Of a stretch of DNA of 41,939 nt, positions 25,465-32,846 are shown piece after piece (within the stretch, counting starts at the first letter, position 1; each line of letters starts with the position of its first letter). The notes beneath the pieces are model-generated. The model was not told where the DNA came from. It saw only the letters and a list, made by a program, of their open reading frames with translations, and ran no database searches. Made by a program: the position numbers and the translations under genes. This DNA comes from Spirochaetota bacterium (GTDB taxonomy: Bacteria; Spirochaetota; GWE2-31-10; JAFGQB01). The stretch lies in assembly GCA_016935915.1 (NCBI GenBank), contig JAFGQB010000303.1, positions 1 to 41,939 of the forward strand, read 5' to 3'.

Positions 25465-27275
25465 GTTTGAAACTCCTCATTTAATTTAATATTTTTCTTT
25501 AAACCTAAAGTGAACATAGGAGAAAAAACATACCCTTCCTTTATGTACCCTTTTGTTTCATCATTAATTGAATTTAATGAAATTTTTGTCTTAATCTGAG
25601 GAATTACTGCCTGTATCGAACAGGCATTTTGTATTTCTTCCTCTCTGCATTTATACTGGTAATTTATCTGTTTTTCAGTATCATTGTTCTTATTTATGCA
25701 TTTTAAAACCATACCTGTCAGATCTTCCGGATACTCAGTTGTCCCGTAACATCCTGTAAAATATTCATTTATCAGAACATCTGCATCAGGTTTTGACATT
25801 TCTGTTATTTTTCGTTTAATTAATATGATTCCTTCACCCTCATTAAAGACAAAGGTTGAAATAACTTTGACTTTTAAGTCATTAAATTCTATTTCAACAG
25901 GATCAAGTTGTAAGATCCTTTTGTTCCCGTCATCATAAAAATGTGCTTTTGTTCTGCAGGCACAAAGATCAATCTCTTCCTCAAAATAGCTGACCTTACA
26001 ACTCTTTATTGAACCTTCGCCTGCATAATGTGTAAAATACCCCGCTCTATAAAATGATTGAATAATAAATGGATATGAAGCATCCTCTAAGTATTTTGTA
26101 CCTGCTCCTACAGGTCTGACAAGTTTGGATGCATATGGGCGTAAATCAATGATCGCTCCTCCCTGATTCATATCGATAGCGGTCCTGATATAAGGATCCA
26201 CATACCAGAAAACCTGTTTTTCAGATCCGTACAATATATCCTGCCAAAGAGCGCAGCATGGTTCAGTGTAACTTTTATTTGCCCTGAACCATCTGGAAAA
26301 CTCTGACATTGTCTGATCTTCTATCTCACTGTTTTTTTTAAGCTTTGAATAATATGACATACAATCCTGATAACTTTTTACTAAAAGTTCATATCTTGCT
26401 TCCCAGCGTCCGGTCTTGCTCATCCATCCAGGTCCGACAAAAACCATATTATATGAATATCCTCTGTTATATTTTTTTAAAGATTTATACTGGTCTATCA
26501 TGTTGTACAAATAGGGCAGTTCATCATTTTTATATATAAGCCCCCTGAGTATATTTTGAGGATGAGTACCGAAAAAAGAACCAGGCCCGTCAAATACAGC
26601 AATCAAATCCCGTGACAAATGAGGGATTGCAACTATGCCTATGTCATCTTTTTTATCCGTTGCGGGACAATGTATATTAAATTTGGACGGTATCCACGGA
26701 TTGAAAGGTCCTCCGTCTAAAAATGTGTACCATGAATTATTTGCATTTCTGTATGCCTTGGGGCCCTCTTCCCAGCATGTAGCCACTGCACATAACACAT
26801 CCGGATATTTCTTTTTAATATATGACACAAGTTCGGCATCCATATAATAAGCGCCGATTGACAGAGGATAAAAACCGAATGCTTTCTTAAACCTTTCAAA
26901 CATAAAGTCAACAATCTTTTTTTTATCCTCCATGGAAAACAGCCAGATAGCAAGCTCTTTTGTTTTAAATCGTTCCCTGAAATCCCTGCATGTAAGCCCT
27001 ACAAAAGTCAAACCGATCTCATCACCGAATTTTCTGCTGTCATTTTTTGCAAGTTCTATTGCCTCTTCATTTAACAGACTCGAATAAGTCATCTGTATTG
27101 TAGTCTTAAAACCATAATCATGAGCTGTCTTCTGTTGTAATTTAAAAATATCAAGGGATTCTGTTATTACATTTTCCCTGCTCACATCCTCAACCCTGCC
27201 TCTTGCTGCAGTCTTTTCAAGGTATTCCGGCACTAACTCCGGTCTGTGAATTATGTTTAAAATAAATTTGTCCAA
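25437..27275 (-). CDS. Uncharacterised 612-residue protein, putative carbohydrate enzyme
   Basis: I do not recognise a named enzyme. The N-terminal ~290 residues look like a distorted (beta/alpha) barrel of the polysaccharide-deacetylase/GH57-like kind: LNIIHRPE near 6-13, GFKTTIQMTYSS near 55-66, GDEIGLTFVGLTCRDF (84-99), and FGFYPLSIGAYYMDAELVSY (133-152). The C-terminal ~200 residues are beta-rich, as accessory domains of glycoside hydrolases are. No signal peptide is present. Translation starts at TTG (27275) with AAGGAG eight bases upstream. It is the first gene of the operon running to GH35, preceded by promoter copy c and a 28-bp palindrome. The context suggests a step in galactan or pectin side-chain breakdown; a Pfam DUF3863/DUF3864-type relationship is possible but unverified. 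Confidence 0.7.
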   Translation of the reverse strand: MDKFILNIIHRPELVPEYLEKTAARGRVEDVSRENVITESLDIFKLQQKTAHDYGFKTTIQMTYSSLLNEEAIELAKNDSRKFGDEIGLTFVGLTCRDFRERFKTKELAIWLFSMEDKKKIVDFMFERFKKAFGFYPLSIGAYYMDAELVSYIKKKYPDVLCAVATCWEEGPKAYRNANNSWYTFLDGGPFNPWIPSKFNIHCPATDKKDDIGIVAIPHLSRDLIAVFDGPGSFFGTHPQNILRGLIYKNDELPYLYNMIDQYKSLKKYNRGYSYNMVFVGPGWMSKTGRWEARYELLVKSYQDCMSYYSKLKKNSEIEDQTMSEFSRWFRANKSYTEPCCALWQDILYGSEKQVFWYVDPYIRTAIDMNQGGAIIDLRPYASKLVRPVGAGTKYLEDASYPFIIQSFYRAGYFTHYAGEGSIKSCKVSYFEEEIDLCACRTKAHFYDDGNKRILQLDPVEIEFNDLKVKVISTFVFNEGEGIILIKRKITEMSKPDADVLINEYFTGCYGTTEYPEDLTGMVLKCINKNNDTEKQINYQYKCREEEIQNACSIQAVIPQIKTKISLNSINDETKGYIKEGYVFSPMFTLGLKKNIKLNEEFQTCLKVEKAD

Positions 27276-27298
27276 TTTTTAACTCCTTGGAAATCAAA

Positions 27299-27326
27299 TT
27301 AACAAGGGGCTTAAGCCCCTTGTTAA
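27299..27326. repeat. Perfect 28-bp palindrome in the 5' leader
   Basis: Fourteen bases (TTAACAAGGGGCTT) are followed directly by their exact complement, with no spacer. It lies 24-51 bases upstream of the TTG start of the 612-residue gene and downstream of its promoter, so it should fold into a strong hairpin in the leader RNA. No T-run follows on the minus strand, so a simple terminator is unlikely. It may be an operator, an RNA stability or processing element, or a leftover insertion scar. Confidence 0.7.
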
Positions 27327-27421
27327 TGAGACCATCATTTTCCCGACATACCTCACATATCAGGCAACGCCTATTTTTAAAACATAAAATATAAAATATT
27401 TAATAATATTAATATGCTACA
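27327..27421 (-). other. Leader segment with unusual base composition
   Basis: Between promoter copy c and the palindrome, bases 27327-27372 are clearly richer in G and C than the surrounding intergenic DNA and include the small hairpin AGGC-AAC-GCCT (27362-27372). I compared it by memory with common riboswitch cores and found no match. It holds no convincing open reading frame. Together with the palindrome it makes a leader of about 140 bases that may be structured. Confidence 0.35.
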
Positions 27422-27516
27422 AATATTCCATTGATGGATTTAAAAATCAATTAAATAAATTTGAAAAAAGTAAAATTTTTATACTATTTAAGTTAAATTA
27501 ATTTTAATTAATTAAA
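27422..27516 (-). promoter_or_regulatory. Composite promoter element, copy c (main GH operon)
   Basis: On the minus strand the proximal box (GTAAA complement 27470-27474) runs through TTTAATTGATT into -35 TTGATT at 27450-27445. The -10 is weak (AATATT at 27427-27422 with a 17-base spacer, or TATTTG two bases on). The segment ATCAATGGAATATT is shared with copies a and f. The distal box is degenerate (TTTAA at 27516-27512). It drives the operon 27275 to 14660. Confidence 0.65.
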
Positions 27517-27592
27517 AAAATTATAAAAGTATGTCTAATTATTTTCATTGAAATAAAATTAAGATGATATTTAATAAATATACATTAAAATA

Positions 27593-29884
27593 TCAATTAT
27601 TTATATTATGCCTGTATTCATTAGGTGTAACAGTATTATACTTTTTGAACATATTATAAAAATGTGTTTTATTGGTAAAACCTACCATTTTCATTATCTC
27701 AAAAATAGAAAACTTATTATTTTCAAGAAATTCTTTTGCCTTGTTTATTCTTACTTTATTAATATACTCCGACATGGAAATCCCGTTAAATTTATAAAAA
27801 AGCCTGCCGAGATATGCTGCCGATAAATTATATTTATCAGCAAATGATGAAATTGATAAATTGATGTCCATATAATCCTTATCTATTGTCTCCAAAATTT
27901 CCGAAATTAGAGAATGTTTTTTTGTTTTGTTCCTTTTCTTTACTGCCGTCATTAATTCATCAAAAAATAAATTAAAAAAAGTATTAATTTCAGTTAATGT
28001 TTCTGATTCATTGATCTTCGAGAAAAAATCATTGAGCTTAAAAGAATCATTAAAGTAATTATAACTTTTAATTATATTAACTGTTTTTGCAATTCGGTTT
28101 GCAATATCGTTTATTGTCAACTTTAACCTGATTAAACCATAATCGGTTGCATAAGAAATGATTTCATTGTAAGCTGAGGAGAGACTGTCTATATTGCCCT
28201 GATTAATAGAATCTATAAATTTATCAATCTTTTTGACCGGATAAGTATAATTTTTATTTAGATCAAAATTTATATTTTTTTCAAGAATGACTGATTTATA
28301 TCCAAGTAAAAACTTATATTTAGACATATCTATGACTTTTTTATAAATTTCAGAAATATTTTTAACATCGTTTATCTTGGGGCTTATTACAATAGTTAAG
28401 GAAATATTTAAAGCTTTTTCGATTTGATTTTGTATTTCATCTGAAAGCTGTTTCATTTTATCTTCAAATAAATTTTTCTCATCTTCCTTGATATTTATTA
28501 ATAATACTTCCTGATTTTTTTCAAGATTAATACCCTCACAGCAGTACTTCTTATTTATAATTTTTGACGCTTCATTTAGAATACCGAGTTTTAACAAATT
28601 CTGTTCAGAGCTTGAATAGTTATTGATGAATTCCTTGTACTTATCAATTTCAATCAGCAATAAAAATATGAAATCATTTTCCTCATAATCAATGGATAAA
28701 TCTTTGATGATCCCGTTTAATTCATACTCATTTAACATATTTGACTGCTCTAATATCTGTTTGAGATTATATTTTTTAAATATATAAGAATCGCTTTTTC
28801 TTTTATCCTCTAAAATTTTCAATTCCTTCAATAAATTATCAATAGGCAGATATAATCTTTTTGATAATAAATAAGAAGTGAGTATCCCTATTACAAGCAG
28901 AATAATAGAAATTATAATTAAATTGATCCTTAAATTTGTAACAAAACCCATTAACTCTTTATAAGGTATCTGTTTTATCAGCATCCAGCCAAATGACTCT
29001 ATATCATGAAAAACAATAAAATATTTTTCCCTGCCTAACTTAAGAGTGAGATAATTTTTCTTGGTACCATTATCTACAACCGATTTTAAATGATCATAGA
29101 TTGATGCTTTGGATAAAATCCTTTTGTCGGAATAACTAATTAACAGCCTGTCATCCCTATCTATGATAAATGCTTTATTGTCAGATTTTACATCCAATGA
29201 ATCAATAATATTACGTAGCCAGTTTTCCGATATATTAATAACAACTGCTCCAGACTTTTTATAGTCATTAGGACCCAATAGATTAAAAATGAAGGTATAA
29301 ACTCCTTTTTCCTTAAATCTTTTATCAATAACTTCCGGTTCCCTGATAATCCTCGGCAAAGGTATCAACGAATTGATATATTTAGAATTTTTGAGATATT
29401 CAAAAATTCCATAATCAAAAAAAGTATCTGCATTCTGTATCATATCTGTATTTGCCGGAGAAGTAATATAAAAATTATTATTTTTATAATTATAAATATA
29501 TATCGAATGTATATATGAGATAAGATTATGATATTTCTTAAAACTTGTCAAAGCATGATATAAATTAACAGGATCCTCCTCAGGCACATACAGTAAACCT
29601 GACAAAGTATAGTCATTATATATTTGTATTGCCAGATTTTTTGACAGATCCTGCATAAACTTTATGCTTACACTCGCCTGATAGAGATTGTTTTTTTCAC
29701 TCTCAAATATCCTGCTTAAAATTACTTTTTCAAAATAAGCGTAGAGAACTATAGATAATATGATTATTGATATTGAGATTGATAAAATTATTGTATTGAA
29801 TATTTTTATATGAATTTTTCTTTTTTTAATTTCATTAAAATCAGTTGAATTGTTTTTGATAATTTTATTTACTATTCTTTTCAT
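27593..29884 (-). CDS. Membrane-anchored AraC-family transcription regulator
   Basis: The 763 residues have a membrane helix near 29-50, an extracytoplasmic Cache-like sensor (about 52-310, ending ESFGWMLIKQIPYKELMGF), a second helix near 315-340, a long cytoplasmic middle part, and two AraC-type helix-turn-helix motifs in the last ~105 residues (NLSISSFADKYNLSAAYLGRLF and SIFEIMKMVGFTNKTHFYNMFKKYNTVTPNEYR). This is the one-component plan used to control LplAB-type sugar transporters and polysaccharide operons. It lies between the porin gene and the main GH operon on the same strand, and is the likely reader of the six composite promoter elements. The ligand may be a galacto-oligosaccharide or a loaded binding protein. 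No clear ribosome-binding site is seen before the ATG. Confidence 0.87.
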   Translation of the reverse strand: MKRIVNKIIKNNSTDFNEIKKRKIHIKIFNTIILSISISIIILSIVLYAYFEKVILSRIFESEKNNLYQASVSIKFMQDLSKNLAIQIYNDYTLSGLLYVPEEDPVNLYHALTSFKKYHNLISYIHSIYIYNYKNNNFYITSPANTDMIQNADTFFDYGIFEYLKNSKYINSLIPLPRIIREPEVIDKRFKEKGVYTFIFNLLGPNDYKKSGAVVINISENWLRNIIDSLDVKSDNKAFIIDRDDRLLISYSDKRILSKASIYDHLKSVVDNGTKKNYLTLKLGREKYFIVFHDIESFGWMLIKQIPYKELMGFVTNLRINLIIISIILLVIGILTSYLLSKRLYLPIDNLLKELKILEDKRKSDSYIFKKYNLKQILEQSNMLNEYELNGIIKDLSIDYEENDFIFLLLIEIDKYKEFINNYSSSEQNLLKLGILNEASKIINKKYCCEGINLEKNQEVLLINIKEDEKNLFEDKMKQLSDEIQNQIEKALNISLTIVISPKINDVKNISEIYKKVIDMSKYKFLLGYKSVILEKNINFDLNKNYTYPVKKIDKFIDSINQGNIDSLSSAYNEIISYATDYGLIRLKLTINDIANRIAKTVNIIKSYNYFNDSFKLNDFFSKINESETLTEINTFFNLFFDELMTAVKKRNKTKKHSLISEILETIDKDYMDINLSISSFADKYNLSAAYLGRLFYKFNGISMSEYINKVRINKAKEFLENNKFSIFEIMKMVGFTNKTHFYNMFKKYNTVTPNEYRHNINN

Positions 29885-30034
29885 AAAAGCTGATAAAACA
29901 TTTTTTTGAAATATATTAATAATTTTAGTTTATTAATACAAATTTGTCAAAATTTATATCAAATATTCATTTATAATTAATCTGATTTTTAGATATTCCT
30001 AAAAATATTCAATTAATAATTAAATAGTATTATT

Positions 30035-30071
30035 ATTAAAAAAGCTGCTCCGACTAAAAAAGAGCAGCTTT
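30035..30071 (-). terminator. Intrinsic terminator of the porin-like gene
   Basis: On the minus strand AAAGCTGCTC (30071-30062) pairs with GAGCAGCTTT (30050-30041) around an 11-base loop, followed by TTTTTT and AT-rich sequence. It starts about 29 bases after the stop at 30100. Confidence 0.85.
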
Positions 30072-30099
30072 ATGAAAAAATTATCAGTAAAAGATCAAC

Positions 30100-31473
30100 T
30101 TAGAAACCGCTGAATCCCAAACCGAGTTTAATATAATTAGTCCATTTTTCATCTCTGATAGATTCATAATCGCCTGACTTTGTATTCCAAACAGCATCAG
30201 ATTTTCTAATTTCAGCATAACCTATATACTGACCGAATACAGTAAAATGCCCTGCGGTAAACTGCAATTTTGTAGCAAAACCCAGCATTGCTGCAGGATT
30301 CTGCCAATCAGCTCTTTTTGCACTAGCATACCAAGAACCGGGGGCATCAGGTTGATCTTTCTGTAATGGTCTGCTTTTATCCCAGGTATCTCTTGTACAA
30401 AAAGTAGCCATTAAGTCCCAGCTTAATCCATTCCATCCTAATTGTATTCCATAATAACCTAATGTATTAATACTTTTAGTCATTTCTGTTCCAGTTGCAT
30501 AGGGCATTTCCATATCAACAGCCTGTTCGGCTTTTACTATGATATCAAATCCTTTTATACCTGCGATTTTAGATAAGTTCTGTATTAGTCCTAAATACAT
30601 TTTTACATGTATTTTTTGTAATACACTATATTGTTCAGGATAGAATTCTCCATTTTCTCCGGTATTCCAATCTCTTGCATATCTATAATCGAGATCCATC
30701 TGTACAATACTGTTGAACATCCAGCCGAAACCCCATGAATACATAGGCCAAACACCGCAGTTGTTCTTAAATCCCATCTGCCATGCACCTGTAGGATCCC
30801 ATATATGATAAGCTCTGAATACATCCCCAGTCCAGATACCGGGACTTCCAACAGCGGTTAAAATTGCTATATTGCCAGTTACCCTATTATTATAAGTATT
30901 CGGCCAATCTTCGATTCTAGAAGTTTTTTCCCTACCCATTTTATATCGATAATAAGCTTTAACATTAAAATCCATAATTTTAGGAATTTTAATAATATTT
31001 TCCAATGAAGTATCGAAATAACCATGTTGAAATTCAAAAGCTGAACTAGCCGCAGGTGAAAAAAGTCTTACTTTTCCAACTGGTCTGAAACCTAATGTAA
31101 AAGTATAAAACTCTCCAAATTTAAAGTTTAAAGAATTATTAAATTCAGTTTCAATATCAAGACTTAAATTCTTTGTAGGATCATCCTTTTCATTAGGATT
31201 TAGATTATACCATGTATCCCATCCATTCCAGAAACTGAAATTAATATATAATTTGTCACCTTTATAAATATCAGCTTCAGAATCCCACTGAAAATAGTTG
31301 TCAATGCCGCCCCAGTCAAGTACTTGTTCATCATCTTTGTTATCTCTGTTAGCAGGTGTTGTATCATCTTTCCATTCAATTGAAAAGTTGTCTTTAACTT
31401 TAAATTTTCCTGCTGCACCGACAAGCGTCAATGCAACAAATAATACTAAAAATATAATTATATATTTTTTCAT
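30100..31473 (-). CDS. Porin-like outer-membrane protein
   Basis: About 457 residues from the preferred ATG at 31473, which has AAGGAG six bases upstream; the longer frame from 31497 would put that site inside the gene. A signal peptide (MKKYIIIFLVLFVALTLVGA, cut after GAA) is followed by a tryptophan- and tyrosine-rich chain with alternating polar and aromatic residues, many short beta strands and a final aromatic residue (LGLGFSGF). This is the pattern of a beta-barrel outer-membrane protein with C-terminal Phe. It has its own composite promoter (copy d) and terminator. Uptake of galacto-oligosaccharides across the outer membrane is inferred from context. The specific family is not recognised. 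Confidence 0.72.
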   Translation of the reverse strand: MKKYIIIFLVLFVALTLVGAAGKFKVKDNFSIEWKDDTTPANRDNKDDEQVLDWGGIDNYFQWDSEADIYKGDKLYINFSFWNGWDTWYNLNPNEKDDPTKNLSLDIETEFNNSLNFKFGEFYTFTLGFRPVGKVRLFSPAASSAFEFQHGYFDTSLENIIKIPKIMDFNVKAYYRYKMGREKTSRIEDWPNTYNNRVTGNIAILTAVGSPGIWTGDVFRAYHIWDPTGAWQMGFKNNCGVWPMYSWGFGWMFNSIVQMDLDYRYARDWNTGENGEFYPEQYSVLQKIHVKMYLGLIQNLSKIAGIKGFDIIVKAEQAVDMEMPYATGTEMTKSINTLGYYGIQLGWNGLSWDLMATFCTRDTWDKSRPLQKDQPDAPGSWYASAKRADWQNPAAMLGFATKLQFTAGHFTVFGQYIGYAEIRKSDAVWNTKSGDYESIRDEKWTNYIKLGLGFSGF

Positions 31474-31585
31474 TTTAATCTCCTTTTTTTTTATCATTTT
31501 CCTAAATATTTTTTCTTAAATTTGCTTTCTTTAAACCCTTATACCTCCTTTCCCTGATAAATTTAACAATGCGTTTTGTAAAAAA

Positions 31586-31681
31586 AAAGTAAAGGATATG
31601 TTAATAAATATCAATTAAAATAATTTTGAAAAGGTAAAGAATTTATAAAAATTCGGCTAAAATATTTTTGAAAAAGTAAAT
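31586..31681 (-). promoter_or_regulatory. Composite promoter element, copy d (porin-like gene)
   Basis: On the minus strand: distal box (GTAAA complement 31676-31680), exactly 42 bp, proximal box (31634-31638), then -35 TTGATA at 31614-31609 and, 17 bases later, TACTTT at 31591-31586. A third TTTAC box (31589-31593) lies 45 bp beyond the proximal one and overlaps that -10, so this copy may have an extra site able to repress. The leader to the ATG would be about 105 bases. Confidence 0.72.
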
Positions 31682-31723
31682 AATTTATAGAAATATAAAA
31701 AAACTACAAGACAAGTATAAAAA

Positions 31724-32695
31724 TTATAGTCTATGATTTTTATTATCAACCTTCTGATTATTTAAATAATCAAAATAAATATCAAAGATTAAAAGCAGAT
31801 ATAAAAAACCTTCTTTAATATCTGTTTTTATCATATATTCGCCTTTATTTGACTTTTTACCTGTAAAAATATTATCATCAATTTTAATATCATAAAAATA
31901 TTGATTTTTTTCATAATATCTAATTCCGGACAATTTATTTTCTGCTTTGTCCAAATTATAAAGATACAATACATTATCATCATATACTTTCTCAATTATT
32001 TCACCTTCAAAATTAACACCTGAAATATTCGTACTTACAGTAAATTTTCTATTGCAATTGATGTTGCTATTGCAATCTTCAATTTTAAATTTACTCTGTA
32101 AATTATGATTATTAATTATAAATCTTAACTCGTTTTTATCAAGTTTAATACCTTTTACTACCAATTCACCTGAAAATTTAATCTGATCAACCGTAACTGT
32201 AAAATCTGTTCTTTCAACTGCAAATATAAATTTGGTCAAAAACTTTATATTTATTTTTTTGCCATTATATTTCAAATCAAATACACCAAGGTTATCAATT
32301 CCGGTAAAATCAAACTCATTTAAAGAACTGATTTTCGATTTGGCATTATTTATATTAATTCTATCCTTAATCATATCTATGACCGAATCATTTTTTTTAT
32401 CAACGGCTGTATCCATTGCAGTTTTACCGTTTTTATTTTTTATATCAAGACCAGCATTGTTATTTATTAAATAACCGGCTAATATAATGTATCCTTTTTC
32501 AATTGCATTTATCAGCAGGGTGTTTCCATTGTTATCCTGAATATTAATATTTGCACCTTTTTTTAAAAGCAGTTTAACTTTCAGCAGTTTATTTTTATTT
32601 AAAGCATCTATTACTGAAGAATCAAGATCAGTTGAAAATAAAAATAATACTGGTATAAATAATATTGAAATTGAAATAAATAATTTATTTGGCAT
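31724..32695 (-). CDS. Secreted ankyrin-repeat protein
   Basis: The 323 residues begin with a signal peptide (MPNKLFISISILFIPVLFLF). About three ankyrin repeats follow (residues ~27-115), for example LKVKLLLKKGANINIQDNNGNTLLINAIEKG and INNNAGLDIKNKNGKTAMDTAV. The C-terminal ~190 residues are beta-rich and rich in lysine and asparagine, with no family I recognise. A ribosome-binding site AGGAGC precedes the ATG. It lies alone between the terminator of the GH53 gene (32847) and the promoter of the porin gene, with no composite promoter of its own. A role in the galactan system is not shown. Confidence 0.68.
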   Translation of the reverse strand: MPNKLFISISILFIPVLFLFSTDLDSSVIDALNKNKLLKVKLLLKKGANINIQDNNGNTLLINAIEKGYIILAGYLINNNAGLDIKNKNGKTAMDTAVDKKNDSVIDMIKDRININNAKSKISSLNEFDFTGIDNLGVFDLKYNGKKINIKFLTKFIFAVERTDFTVTVDQIKFSGELVVKGIKLDKNELRFIINNHNLQSKFKIEDCNSNINCNRKFTVSTNISGVNFEGEIIEKVYDDNVLYLYNLDKAENKLSGIRYYEKNQYFYDIKIDDNIFTGKKSNKGEYMIKTDIKEGFLYLLLIFDIYFDYLNNQKVDNKNHRL

Positions 32696-32784
32696 AAATC
32701 TTTAAGCTCCTGATTTTATTATTTGATATTTTATACTATTTTCTTAAAAAAAACAATAAATCGATAATCATTGCTAATGGTGAA

Positions 32785-32818
32785 AAAATAATTAGGCTCC
32801 TGATTTTTATCAGGAGCC
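32785..32818 (-). terminator. Intrinsic terminator of the GH53-Big4-CBM gene
   Basis: On the minus strand GGCTCCTGAT (32818-32809) pairs perfectly with ATCAGGAGCC (32804-32795) around a four-base loop, followed by TAATTATTTTTT. It begins 28 bases after the stop at 32847. Confidence 0.9.
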
Positions 32819-32846
32819 GTAAGAGTTAAGAATGTTATAATTTTAT

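Noticed and set aside
27327-27372. Known riboswitch in the leader of the GH operon
   Set aside because: No match to the conserved cores of the riboswitch classes I could recall; kept only as an unexplained leader.
27565-27595. Eight-base AT inverted repeat over the stop codon of the AraC gene as terminator
   Set aside because: The stem has a single G-C pair, no T-run follows, and such repeats arise easily in this composition.
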